34,681 nt of DNA from NCBI GenBank assembly GCA_034506315.1, contig JAPDPT010000036.1, positions 1 to 34,681 on the forward strand, given 5' to 3'. The notes beneath the pieces were generated by a model, which saw nothing but the letters and a program-made list of their open reading frames with translations, had not been told where the DNA came from and did no database searches. The stretch's first letter is position 1. Every line of letters begins with the position of its first letter. Both the position numbers and the translations under genes were made by a program. The DNA comes from a candidate division KSB1 bacterium (GTDB taxonomy: Bacteria; Zhuqueibacterota; Zhuqueibacteria; Oleimicrobiales; Geothermoviventaceae). Shown piece by piece: positions 16,686 to 25,754 of this stretch.

Positions 16686-17485
16686 CACGCAAGCATCCTC
16701 TGGAGAGGGACCACCACAGGGCTTCTCTTCCTGAAGTACACAACCTCCCTGCAGCCCACATCAGCCAGCTGGCGGATAGCCCAGTCGAGGTCCGAGGCTA
16801 CGTGCTGCGGATCGTGGGCGTCGGTACCCAGCGTCAGGGGAATCCCTAACTCTGCGGCCCGCCGCAGGATCCGGGTCTCCGGGTACGCTTCACCGACCTC
16901 CACCCGCAGACCCGCGGTGTTCAGCTCCAGGGCGAGTCCTTCCTGCCTGATGACCTGGAGCGTCTGTTCCACCTCGTCCCAAACCTCAGGCGGCATCCGA
17001 TACCCGAACTTCTTGGGCAGGTCCAGATGGCCTACGATCTCGAACCCGCCCCCCCGCGCGAGTTCCCGCACTAGCTGGTAATAACGCCGGTAGGCCGCGG
17101 CGCGATCGCGTACATCCCACTCCCAACGCCCCTCCTCAGAATCGAAGTTCCATCCGTCGATGTAATGGACGGAGCCAATGACGTAGTCAATGCAAGGCTG
17201 AGCGCAGAACTCCTCAACCAGCCCCTGGACTCCCGGCAGATAGTCCACCTCCAGCCCGAGCAAGATTTCCAGTTCAGAATGGCGAGCCCTTGCCTCCTCC
17301 ACTTCGGCCACGTAGGCGGGGAATTCGGAACGAGGCATGTGCCACCCGTCGAGCTCGGGCGCAAGCGGGGCATGTTCTGCGAATCCCAGTACGCGCAGGC
17401 CCCTGGCCGTCGCCGCCTTTGCCATCTCCGAAGCTGTCCCGCGAGCGTGCCTGCAACGCCAGGTGTGAACATGAAGATTAATCAA
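16685..17485 (-). CDS. PHP-domain histidinol-phosphatase
   Basis: A protein of about 266 residues of the PHP superfamily, HisK/HisJ type, dephosphorylating L-histidinol phosphate in histidine synthesis. Metal-site motifs appear in order: HVHTWRCRHA, GFAEHAP, GLEVDY, IGSVHYIDGWNFD, GHLDLPKKFGY, ALELNTAG and TLGTDAHDP. AGGAG lies 7 bases before a TTG at 17485, the start chosen; a GTG at 17491 is in frame but only one base from that site. The 3' end overlaps the dGTPase start (TGATG). No other his gene is nearby. The PHP assignment is certain; histidinol phosphate as substrate is inferred from family resemblance. Confidence 0.87.
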   Translation of the reverse strand: MINLHVHTWRCRHARGTASEMAKAATARGLRVLGFAEHAPLAPELDGWHMPRSEFPAYVAEVEEARARHSELEILLGLEVDYLPGVQGLVEEFCAQPCIDYVIGSVHYIDGWNFDSEEGRWEWDVRDRAAAYRRYYQLVRELARGGGFEIVGHLDLPKKFGYRMPPEVWDEVEQTLQVIRQEGLALELNTAGLRVEVGEAYPETRILRRAAELGIPLTLGTDAHDPQHVASDLDWAIRQLADVGCREVVYFRKRSPVVVPLQRMLA

Positions 17486-17542
17486 TTCCACACTCCTGGT
17501 CAGAGACCAGCCGCCGGCAACCTTGCCCCTCCTTGCGGTCTC

Positions 17543-18514
17543 TCAATCTTCTGGGCTCAGTCGAAAGGGCTGTTCCATCTCCTGAGCCCCCGGGACGTCC
17601 AGGTGGCGTAGCACTTCCAGCAGGCGCTCCCGCCGTGGTGGCGTCAGATACCCCGCGTCGCACGCCAGCTGCACAGTATGGGTAGCGAGCACGAAATAAA
17701 GCTCCCTTTCTTGTGCCCCAACGCTGCGGTTCAGTACCTCTACGTGCCGGCGCACAGTCTCCCCGTCGCCCCGTGCGTACGGGCCCGTCAATGAAAGCAG
17801 GGGACCGGCAGCCAGAAGGTTCTCTACGGTGCGTTCCGCGAGCGGTCCCAGCAGGGAGCGCGCCTCTCCCGGTGTGAGGCCGGCTTCCAAACATAAGCGC
17901 TCCACCAAATTCCACAGGCAGACGAGAAAATTGGAGGCGACGACACAGGCTGCGTGGTAGAGCGCCTTATCGCGAGTGGCTACGCGGACAGCTCGCCCCC
18001 CGAGGAGCTCCACAATGCGCTGGGTCATGGCCAGCGCCCTCGAGTCCCCCTCGATCGCGAAACCGCCGCCAAGGAACAAGCGCCATTCCTCTTCCGCACC
18101 CCGGAACGTCTGGATAGGGTGCAGGGACCCTACCGGGACGCCCAACTCGGCAAGCGGTCCGAGTTCCTCTGCCGAGCGCGCCCCGCTCATGTGAACCGCA
18201 AGCCGGAAGCGTGGGGAATGCTCGGCCAGTGCTTCTGCCGCCGCTCGAATCTGATCATCCGCCACGGTGAGAAAGACGGTCTCCGCCTTTCGGGCGATCT
18301 CTTTCGGGGTGGAGCCCTCAGCTCCCGGCGCCAAGCCCTTGGTCAGGCGATCGATTCTTTCGGGCTCGATGTCGTAGAGCAGGAGGGGAACACCGACGCG
18401 GCGCAGAAGATCGGACCAGGCCCTCCCTACACGTCCCAGACCGATCACCGCCGTCTTCCCCAAAAGCTGGCGCAACGACTCTCGTGCTGCTTCCGCGAGG
18501 ACCTTTTCCACCAC
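17543..18514 (-). CDS. Rossmann-like/DUF2520 domain protein
   Basis: A 323-residue protein with an N-terminal NAD(P)-binding domain of the ketopantoate reductase/6-phosphogluconate dehydrogenase style (AVIGLGRVGRAW; GxGxxG around residues 24-29) and a C-terminal all-helical DUF2520 domain. Family signatures include VFLTVADDQIRAAAEAL, HMSGARSAEELGPL, 'VGSLHPIQTF' and HAACVVASNFLVCLWN. Members are predicted oxidoreductases, and some occur near coenzyme A or pantothenate genes. Here it lies between MEMO/AmrB (36 bases upstream) and histidinol-phosphatase (about 55 bases downstream). GTG 18514 is the start, with a weak GGAG upstream. Substrate unknown. Confidence 0.85.
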   Translation of the reverse strand: MVEKVLAEAARESLRQLLGKTAVIGLGRVGRAWSDLLRRVGVPLLLYDIEPERIDRLTKGLAPGAEGSTPKEIARKAETVFLTVADDQIRAAAEALAEHSPRFRLAVHMSGARSAEELGPLAELGVPVGSLHPIQTFRGAEEEWRLFLGGGFAIEGDSRALAMTQRIVELLGGRAVRVATRDKALYHAACVVASNFLVCLWNLVERLCLEAGLTPGEARSLLGPLAERTVENLLAAGPLLSLTGPYARGDGETVRRHVEVLNRSVGAQERELYFVLATHTVQLACDAGYLTPPRRERLLEVLRHLDVPGAQEMEQPFRLSPED

Positions 18515-18550
18515 CAGCGCGCTCCAGGCTCACGCTTGGGTCACGATGCC

Positions 18551-19411
18551 TCAGCTCATGCCTTGCACGGCGCTGAAGACAATGGCCGCGTACCCGACCG
18601 TCCAACCCCCGCGTTCACCGACTACGTCGGCCGAATTCGTGCGGGCCACTATGTGCACCCGGTTGGCGCCGAGCTCTCGCGCGGCAACCATTGTCACCAC
18701 CAGAGGACCGCCCCCGCAGGCCTGATACCGTCCACTCTCCAGCCCCTCGCACAGCCCTGCCGCATCCCAATCGAGCACTCGACCAAGGGTTGCGTCATCG
18801 ATGGCAACGCAGTCATCGTAGGAGTAACCATGGTAGAGGTCGGTACTGGCCACAAGGAGGGCTTTCCGTCCGGACAGGACCTGTGCCAGGGCCTGACCAA
18901 ATTCCTCACAGAATTCGCGGTCATATTCGCCGATCACTACGGGCACGATCTTCAGGTCGGGCTGAACTACCTGGAGGAAGGGAAGCTGGACCTCGAGGGA
19001 GTGCTCGCTCCGGTGCCCGAACCAGCTCAGCTGCGCGTTCTCTGAGGCGTGCGCCAACCGGTGGGCCAACTCCCGATCCACTTCCGCTATGCCGAGGGGT
19101 GTGGCGTAGCCCCGTCCCGGAAAGACCGAGGCGCCTCGAAAATACTCCTGATGGCTCGGCGCCAGAATCACCGCTACGTCGTACGACCGACCCTGGATCG
19201 TCTTGTAGCCGTGCGCGGCTACAAAGCCTGAGTACTGATAGCCCGCGTGGGGGCAGGCCAGCCCCACTACTTCGCCCGGCACTTTCGGGGGATTCGCGTT
19301 CTCCAGAAGTTCCGTGACCGTCCGCTGAAGAAGAACCGCAGAATCGGGGTAAAATGCGCCCGCTACGGCCGGCTCGCGAACGACCTCGCTGTCCGCACCT
19401 TCCACAAGCAT
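18551..19411 (-). CDS. amrB: MEMO1 family protein (AmmeMemoRadiSam system protein B)
   Basis: A 286-residue MEMO-family protein, related in fold to class III extradiol dioxygenases. Signatures are REPAVAGAFYPDS near the N-terminus, ACPHAGYQYSG, VILAPSHQEYF, VPVVIGEYDREFCEEFG and VASTDLYHGYSYDD, giving the metal-site histidines. In many prokaryotes it is found with AmmA and a radical SAM protein; neither adjoins it here. ATG 19411 has AAGGAG at ideal spacing and puts the conserved RxPAVAG motif at the usual distance. A second ATG at 19447, preceded by AGGAGACCA, would add 12 residues and cannot be excluded. It is the first gene of a run of five on this strand. Confidence 0.88.
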   Translation of the reverse strand: MLVEGADSEVVREPAVAGAFYPDSAVLLQRTVTELLENANPPKVPGEVVGLACPHAGYQYSGFVAAHGYKTIQGRSYDVAVILAPSHQEYFRGASVFPGRGYATPLGIAEVDRELAHRLAHASENAQLSWFGHRSEHSLEVQLPFLQVVQPDLKIVPVVIGEYDREFCEEFGQALAQVLSGRKALLVASTDLYHGYSYDDCVAIDDATLGRVLDWDAAGLCEGLESGRYQACGGGPLVVTMVAARELGANRVHIVARTNSADVVGERGGWTVGYAAIVFSAVQGMS

Positions 19412-19447
19412 GGCTATCTCCTTCCGCCCACTATAGGAACTCAACAT

Positions 19448-20033
19448 TGGTCTCCTGCCGGGCCGGCGGATTACCTCTTGGGGATGCCAGCGGTCGGGGC
19501 CCGGCCTCTCCTTTCGGTCCCGGAAAGCTGATCAAATCTACGAAATTCTCTCCGAGGGAGAAAGCCCGGCCTCATCGGCCTCCCTGGGAACCGGCGCTCC
19601 CATTCTCCGTCAGCGTCCGGCAGGCCGCGTATTCGCCTGGATCGTCCCCCGTTTGACACGTTTCCGTCCGTTGTAGCCGACTCGTCAGGCACGTTCCGAG
19701 GCTTCGGAGGTAGGATAGTCCGTGCACTCCCCGGCCTTGCGAGAGTTGACCCGACGGTCCCTGAAGAGCTCGCGCCGGTAACGCCAGTCGATGCTACAAC
19801 GCTCCGGAAGTTCTCTTCCTCAGGGGGAGGTACCATCGGGGCCGCACGCAGGATCGATCGTCTGGGCAGGGGTCTTGCGCCCACGCATTCCCGCAACTCT
19901 TGTCCTGCCCTCTCCTGCTCCTACGGCGGGCGGAGGGAAGGGACCGCGGCGGCACCTCCCTGGCCGCTTGGCCGCTCAGCGCTTCCCCGCTCCCTCAGGA
20001 TGGCGCCGCCGCGAATCCTTTACGGTCCCGGAG
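19448..20033. other. 586-base intergenic region between the RND gene and the MEMO gene
   Basis: No supported gene is seen. Frames open on both strands are rich in Arg, Pro, Ser and Gly, as expected by chance in GC-rich DNA, and lack ribosome sites and motifs. The region must contain the 3' end of the efflux transcript and the promoter of the MEMO-led genes. No strong T-tailed hairpin and no good -35/-10 pair were found. An 8-base tandem duplication (TGGCCGCT twice) lies near 19960-19976. Confidence 0.35.
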
Positions 20034-23000
20034 TCAGCTTTCTTTGGGCACCCGTACCCTCTCCAGGACAGCGTAGATGGACGGTACCACAAAGAGCGTC
20101 AGGAAGGTCGTGAAGGTAAGCCCGAAAATCACGGCCACGGCCATAGGCCTGCGGAACTCCACCCCCTCCGACCTCCCCAGCGCCATGGGCACCATCCCAA
20201 TGATGGTCGTGAGGGCCGTGATCAGGATCGGCCGCAGGCGCGTGCTCGCGCCCCTCACGATGGCCTCTAAGGCATCCAGGCCTTTTCGGCGCAGCTGATT
20301 GATGTAGTCGATCATCACGATCCCATTGTTCACCGCGATCCCCGTGAGGATCAGGATGCCCATGAAGGCGGGCAGGGAGAGGGTTTGGCCCGTAATTCCT
20401 AATCCGAACACGACCCCCACGTAGGCCAGCGGGATCGTGAACATAATGACGAAGGGATGCCGCAGGGATTCGAACTGCGAGGCCATCACCATGAACACAA
20501 GCAGCAGGGACAAGGAGAGCGCAGCCGCCAGCCACTTGAAAACCTCCTGGAGCTGGTCGTACTGCCCCCCGATCTCGATGAAGTAGCCCGACGGCAGGGT
20601 GCTTTCGATGGGTCGCAGCTCCCGACGGATGTCGCGGACCACGCTGCCCAGGTCGCGCCCGTAAATGTTGGCTGTGACCGACACGACGCGGGACTGGCTT
20701 TCCCGGGTAATTTGAATCGGACCGCGGGTGCGTTCCACGCGCACAACCTCCCCGAGGAGCACCTGCCTCCCAAGGGGGGTCTTCAACGGGATGTTGAGAA
20801 TGTCGGTCAGGGCGTCGCGGTCTTCGGATACGAACTTCACCCGCATGTTCACTTCCTCGCCGGCGTGACGGTACCGGCTTGCGACTTTGCCTACGGTAGC
20901 CGTTTGTACCGCGTCGGCCACGACCGCCACCGGGAGGCCAAGGCGCGAGGCCCGCTCGCGGTCAACGACCAGCCGGTACTCGGGTTTGGATTGGCGGATG
21001 CTCACGTCGACGTCGCGGATGCCCGGGACGGTGCTGACCCGGCGGGCTATCGTCTCCGCCACCTCCCGCAGCCGATCCAGGTCCTTTCCGAAGACCTTGA
21101 TCTGGATGGGGCTCAGGGTCTCCTGTCCCAGGAACTGGCCGCTCATGTCCAGGGCCTCGATCTTCGCCCCCTGAATCTTGGGCAGGCTGCCGCGCAGGGT
21201 CTCGAGGATTTCCTCCGAGCTGCGTTTGCGCTCCCGCTTGGGCCGCAGTCGCAGGTAGACAAAACCTTCGTTGGGTCCCTGGGGCGCATTGCCGCCCGCC
21301 AAATCGAGGGCGTTCTCCTCGTCCAGCCCGACCGTGGTGACCAAGGTTCTGACTTCGGGTAGGCCCATGGTGACGCGCTCTGCTTGCTGGACGATGCGAT
21401 CGGTCTCCTCCAGCGAGGTGCCCACGGGCATGCGAACCCGGATCAAAGCCATGGTCTGGTCCATCTTGGGCATGAACTCCGCACCGAGAAATGCGGTGCC
21501 GACCAGGGCCACCAGGAACGCGGCAAACGACAGGGAGATCAGCCGCCAACGATGGCGAAGGGCCAGGCGTAGCTGCTTCTCGTACCGGTTGCGCAGCGCG
21601 TCAATGAACCGGCCATGGGTGACACGCCCGAGCTTCTCCCGCACGTCCTTCTCCCGGAATACGAAGGAGGCCATGGTCGGCACAAGCGTCAGGCTCACGA
21701 AGAGGGAGGCAAATAGGGAGAAGGCGATCGTCAGGGCCAGTCCCTTCGAAAGCTGCCCGGCAATCCCTCCGGCAAAGACCATTGGGAAGAAGACGGCCAC
21801 GGTGGTCAGCGTAGAGGCGGTGATCGCCATCCCGACCTCGCCGGCGCCCAAGATCGCCGCAGTCTGACGGTCCTCCCCTTCCTCCAGGTGGCGGAAGATA
21901 TTCTCGATCACGACCACAGCATTATCCACAAGCATTCCGACGCCCAGGGCCAAGCCGCTGAGGGTCAGCATATTGAGAGTGTAACCCGCGTAGTAAAGCG
22001 CGATGAAGGTAGCCAGAATCGACAAAGGAATGGCCAAAGCGATCGCAAGGGTCGGCCGCCAGTTCCGGAGGAACAAATAGACCATGAAAATGGCCAGGAG
22101 GCCTCCGACAAGCGCGTTGTTGCTGGTGCGGCTGGTAATCCGCTCGATCATTTCCGACATATCCCAGGCGACGTACATCTGACTCCCTGGGGGCAGGAGG
22201 TTTTTGAGTTCCTCGACCTCCCGCTTCACCTTGCGGGCCACCGTGACCGAGTTTGCCCCTGACTGCTTGCTGATGGCTAAGAACACCCCATTTTGCCCCT
22301 GGACCCGCGTGCGCAGACGGACGTCGCGGTAGCCATCCCGCACGACCGCCACATCCCGGAGGTAGATCGGTTTGCCGGTGGAGGAGGCGCCTACGATGGT
22401 GCTGCCGATGTCCTCCAGGGACTGATATTCTCCAAAGGAACGGACGCGGAATTCGTTATGGCCCTCCACCAGGTATCCGGCGGGAAGGTTCAGATTGGCC
22501 GCGCGTAAAGCATTGACCACGTCGTTCAGTGAGAGCCCGCGCGACTGCAGGGCCGGACGGCTGATCTCGATCTCGATCTCTCGTTGCTGACTGGACTGGA
22601 CGACCGCGGAAGCGACGCCGTCAATTCGCTCCAGGCGGCGAGCAATACTCTCGTCCACGAATTGGTGGAGCTCCCGCGGTTCCATCGGGCCTACGATGCC
22701 GTACCCGAGGATCGGCATCTGGGCGATGTTGAACTTCACCACCAGAGGCTCGGACGCATCGTCGGGCAAGTACTGCTTGTAGAGACCGATCTGGTTCCGG
22801 ATATCCTGAGCGGCGAAGTCCAAATTGGTCCCCCACTCGAACTCCACCAGCACCACGGAGGCGCCTTCCTGGGAAATGGAGCGCACAGACTTGACGCGAT
22901 TGACCGTGCTGACCATCTGCTCCATGGGCCGGGTGAGAAGAGATTCGACGTCCTCCGGCGAGGCGCCAGGGAAAGAAGTAATGACGGAGACCACAGGGTA

Positions 23001-23123
23001 ATCGATGTCGGGCAGAAGATCCAACCCGAGACGGAAGAATGAGACCACGCCGATCACCACCACAATCCCCATGATCATGGCGGTTGTGACCGGCCTCTTC
23101 ACCGAGATTTCAGGAAGCTTCAT
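20034..23123 (-). CDS. RND efflux transporter permease (HAE1/AcrB-like)
   Basis: A 1029-residue inner-membrane proton-driven pump subunit of the AcrB/MexB (HAE1) superfamily, full length. The start MKLPEISVKRPVTTAMIM is typical, followed by the first periplasmic loop (SFPGASPEDVESLLTRPME). The proton-relay helix reads GVGMLVDNAVVVIEN, with one Asp followed by Asn rather than the Asp-Asp pair of AcrB, a form common in environmental members. The second half repeats the fold (ILTGIAVNNGIVMIDYIN). It is the last gene of a tetR-tolC-adaptor-RND operon, 47 bases after the adaptor. Substrates cannot be read from sequence; multidrug or lipophilic compound export is likely. Confidence 0.94.
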   Translation of the reverse strand: MKLPEISVKRPVTTAMIMGIVVVIGVVSFFRLGLDLLPDIDYPVVSVITSFPGASPEDVESLLTRPMEQMVSTVNRVKSVRSISQEGASVVLVEFEWGTNLDFAAQDIRNQIGLYKQYLPDDASEPLVVKFNIAQMPILGYGIVGPMEPRELHQFVDESIARRLERIDGVASAVVQSSQQREIEIEISRPALQSRGLSLNDVVNALRAANLNLPAGYLVEGHNEFRVRSFGEYQSLEDIGSTIVGASSTGKPIYLRDVAVVRDGYRDVRLRTRVQGQNGVFLAISKQSGANSVTVARKVKREVEELKNLLPPGSQMYVAWDMSEMIERITSRTSNNALVGGLLAIFMVYLFLRNWRPTLAIALAIPLSILATFIALYYAGYTLNMLTLSGLALGVGMLVDNAVVVIENIFRHLEEGEDRQTAAILGAGEVGMAITASTLTTVAVFFPMVFAGGIAGQLSKGLALTIAFSLFASLFVSLTLVPTMASFVFREKDVREKLGRVTHGRFIDALRNRYEKQLRLALRHRWRLISLSFAAFLVALVGTAFLGAEFMPKMDQTMALIRVRMPVGTSLEETDRIVQQAERVTMGLPEVRTLVTTVGLDEENALDLAGGNAPQGPNEGFVYLRLRPKRERKRSSEEILETLRGSLPKIQGAKIEALDMSGQFLGQETLSPIQIKVFGKDLDRLREVAETIARRVSTVPGIRDVDVSIRQSKPEYRLVVDRERASRLGLPVAVVADAVQTATVGKVASRYRHAGEEVNMRVKFVSEDRDALTDILNIPLKTPLGRQVLLGEVVRVERTRGPIQITRESQSRVVSVTANIYGRDLGSVVRDIRRELRPIESTLPSGYFIEIGGQYDQLQEVFKWLAAALSLSLLLVFMVMASQFESLRHPFVIMFTIPLAYVGVVFGLGITGQTLSLPAFMGILILTGIAVNNGIVMIDYINQLRRKGLDALEAIVRGASTRLRPILITALTTIIGMVPMALGRSEGVEFRRPMAVAVIFGLTFTTFLTLFVVPSIYAVLERVRVPKES

Positions 23124-23170
23124 CGAAACCTACCTCCTGCCGGTTGCCAGGGTCATCGGGACGGCCGTCG

Positions 23171-24292
23171 TCACTGCACGATGCGGATGGGCGCACCGTC
23201 CGTCAGACCGAAATTGCCCTCAATGACCACCAGCTCGTCGGGTTCCAGGCCGGAAAGAATCTCCGCCTCCCGATCGTTCCGGAGCCCCACGCGCACCCGC
23301 CTCTCCACCGCCACGGAGTCGCGCACGACAAAGACGATCGAGTCGTTCACAACCGCCGAGGCAGGCACTACAAGGGCATCGTCCCGTTCGTCGACCACGA
23401 TGAAAACGTCAGCAAAGGTGCCTGGACGGACCTCCCAGTCGGGATTGTCGCAGATCACCTGGGCGCTGAACGTCTTGCTCACCGGATCAGCACCCGGGTT
23501 CACCCAAGCCACCTGCCCTGGGAATCGCTTTCCGGGCACGTACGTCACCTCGATGTAGGCCTTCTGCCCCTTGCGGACAAGTCCTACCTCACTCGATGGC
23601 AGATCGACCGTCACCTTCACCTTCGAGGGATCAGCCAGGGTCAAGACGCCGGATCCGCGGCCCGTCAGCCCCATCATCGGGTTCACCACGTCCCCAACCT
23701 CGTACCACTTCCCAGTGATGACCCCATCGAAGGGAGCGGTCATGATGGAAACCTCAAGCTGGTATTCGGCCAGATGGAGATTGGCTTCGGCCTGCTGGTA
23801 TTGGGCTTCCGCGGCTTGCAGGGCCAGCTGCACCTTCTCGTATTGTTGCTGCGTTATCGTCCCCTCTTTGTAAAGCTGCTCGATGCGCTCAAACTCCTTG
23901 CGCGCATTCTCCAGGTTCGCCTTGGCCACGGCCAGGGCCGCCCTGGCTTGCTCCAGCTGAAGCTCGCGCGGCCGCGTATCCAGTTTGGCCAGGATCTGCC
24001 CCTTTCGCACCCGGTCCCCTTCGTGCACGTAGATTTCGGCGACCCGCCCGCTGACCTCCGGCGTGATGTTCATCACCCGCCACGCCTCCACCTGGCCCGT
24101 GTGCCTTAGGGTGTGGGAGATGCTTTTTGTGGCAACACGTTCTACCCTGACCCACGCGGCACTCAAGGTAGATCCATTGCCGCTGCGCTGGGAACCGGAG
24201 CGTGAGCCGCAGCCCAGATGTACAAGCGGTAGCCAAACGAGAACAAACACCAAGCCACGCCCGATCGTTCGTTTTCGGAATCCGGCGATCAT
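23171..24292 (-). CDS. RND periplasmic adaptor (membrane fusion) lipoprotein
   Basis: A 373-residue HlyD/AcrA-type adaptor linking the RND pump to the outer-membrane channel. A hydrophobic N-terminus ends in the lipobox VHLGC with C28 as the lipidated residue. The biotinyl-lipoyl-like half-motifs are ITPEVSGRVAEIYVHEGDRVRKGQILAKLD and the later MTAPFDGVITGKW, flanking a helical hairpin (about 115-185) rich in Gln, Glu and Ala. The beta-barrel and membrane-proximal domains follow. ATG 24292 is preceded by GAGGTGAGACG. It is the third gene of the efflux operon, 40 bases after tolC. Confidence 0.93.
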   Translation of the reverse strand: MIAGFRKRTIGRGLVFVLVWLPLVHLGCGSRSGSQRSGNGSTLSAAWVRVERVATKSISHTLRHTGQVEAWRVMNITPEVSGRVAEIYVHEGDRVRKGQILAKLDTRPRELQLEQARAALAVAKANLENARKEFERIEQLYKEGTITQQQYEKVQLALQAAEAQYQQAEANLHLAEYQLEVSIMTAPFDGVITGKWYEVGDVVNPMMGLTGRGSGVLTLADPSKVKVTVDLPSSEVGLVRKGQKAYIEVTYVPGKRFPGQVAWVNPGADPVSKTFSAQVICDNPDWEVRPGTFADVFIVVDERDDALVVPASAVVNDSIVFVVRDSVAVERRVRVGLRNDREAEILSGLEPDELVVIEGNFGLTDGAPIRIVQ

Positions 24293-24332
24293 CGTCTCAC
24301 CTCGTCAAACCGATTAGCTCAGAAGTCCTGCT

Positions 24333-25682
24333 TCACTCCTCGTTTTCCTCTCCAAGAATGCCCACGGCCTTACGGATTTCGGCGTCGGCCACAGAACAGT
24401 CGTGGAGGGCCTGCGACCAGTTGGTCTCCGCCTCCATCAGGGCCAGCTGGGCGCTGATCACGTCGAGGTTCGTAATGAGCCCCTGCTTGTAACTCAGTTC
24501 GGCAATGCGCACGCTTTCCCGCGCCTGATCGACGTTGGTCCGCTGGGAGTTCAGACGTTCCTCCGCCTCCTGAAACTTGAGATACGCCTGCTCGACCTCC
24601 AGTCGGATGGCCCGCCGAGTGGCTTCCAGTCCGAGGTCGGCGCTGGTCACCTGGGCTCGGGCTTGCGTCACACGGGCATGCGTGGTGAAGCCGTCGAAAA
24701 TGGGAAGCGATAGGGCGACGTTGACCGTGTAATAGTCGTCCCAGCGGTCAAGCTTGGTAGTAAGCACGTTGCTCCGGAAATTGTAGTTTCCTACCAGTGC
24801 CAGGGTCGGGTTGTCGCTGGCTCGGACCAACCGCAGGGCGTGTTCTCCAATCTCTCGCTGCAACTCCGCCTGACGCACCTCTGGACGCTTGCGCAGGGCC
24901 TGGCGAACTGCTTCCTCCAGAGGAAGTTCCGGCTGGCGATACTGAAAGGTACCGAGAAGCTGGACGGGGGTTTCCGGACTGACCCCGATGATCGTTTTGA
25001 GGGCAAGGTAGGCGACGCGCTGGCCATTCCGCGCCTGTGCCAGGCGGGGCATAAGGTTGGCCTCCTGCACGCGCGCTCGCAACACGTCGAAGTCCGTCGC
25101 CATGCCCACCTGCCTCTGGCGCTCCACGGTCTCGCGGTGCTCCTGCGCGACGTGTACCGCCTGTTCGGCGACACGTACGAACTCGTCGGCCAGGAGGCAG
25201 CCGTAGAAGCTCCGAATGGTCTGCAAGATCGTCTGCTGTCGTGCCTGCCGCACCTGCTGGAGCGTCAATTGTTGGGCCAGCCGTGCCTGCTGGAAGGCAT
25301 GCCAGAGCCGGCCGCTTGTGAAGATTGGCTGGGTAAATTGCAGCGTGCCCTGGTAGTCCAGAGTAAAGTCCAGTTCCGTACGGATCGGCTTGGCAGGCAG
25401 GCCAGGGAACCGGAAAAGGGGAGGAATCTCCACCGCGAAGACCTTCTCGAGCCAGGTGTAGGCACCCTGCAGATTGACCTGGGGGAGAAAAGCTCCCAGG
25501 GCCTCACGCACCCGGCCGCGCGCCACCTCCGTTTGCTCCGCCACCGCGAGGTAGCTTGGATTCCTCTCCAGCGCCAGATGGATACAGTCGTCAAGAGTAA
25601 GGCGCAAGGTGTCCTGAGCCTTGATTTGCCCGGGGAGGCTGAGGAGAGCTGCCCACAAGAACAGAACCCACCGCCGTCTCAT
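24333..25682 (-). CDS. TolC-family outer membrane efflux protein
   Basis: A 449-residue outer-membrane channel of the OEP/TolC family with a Sec signal peptide cleaved near IKA (residue 22). Two repeats of long helices are visible; the first repeat carries ERNPSYLAVAEQ and the second KRPEVRQAELQREIGEHALR, and each is followed by the LxLxLPIF-type beta segment (VALSLPIFDG). The C-terminal SYKQGLITNLDVISAQ motif is characteristic. A near-perfect GAAGGAGGAAG site precedes ATG 25682. It is the second gene of the efflux operon, 72 bases after tetR, and completes the tripartite pump. Confidence 0.94.
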   Translation of the reverse strand: MRRRWVLFLWAALLSLPGQIKAQDTLRLTLDDCIHLALERNPSYLAVAEQTEVARGRVREALGAFLPQVNLQGAYTWLEKVFAVEIPPLFRFPGLPAKPIRTELDFTLDYQGTLQFTQPIFTSGRLWHAFQQARLAQQLTLQQVRQARQQTILQTIRSFYGCLLADEFVRVAEQAVHVAQEHRETVERQRQVGMATDFDVLRARVQEANLMPRLAQARNGQRVAYLALKTIIGVSPETPVQLLGTFQYRQPELPLEEAVRQALRKRPEVRQAELQREIGEHALRLVRASDNPTLALVGNYNFRSNVLTTKLDRWDDYYTVNVALSLPIFDGFTTHARVTQARAQVTSADLGLEATRRAIRLEVEQAYLKFQEAEERLNSQRTNVDQARESVRIAELSYKQGLITNLDVISAQLALMEAETNWSQALHDCSVADAEIRKAVGILGEENEE

Positions 25683-25754
25683 TCTGCTTCCTCCTTCGCC
25701 GCACGCTCGCTTGATCTTTCCACCGATTGCACTGGCAGTCGGACGTACCTGTGC

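Noticed and set aside
17954..19045. A 363-codon open frame on the plus strand
   Set aside because: It is antisense to the DUF2520 and MEMO genes, which have clear family motifs.
19471..19896. A 141-codon minus-strand frame in the gap before the MEMO gene
   Set aside because: Composition is dominated by Arg, Pro, Ser and Gly with no motif, signal or ribosome site.
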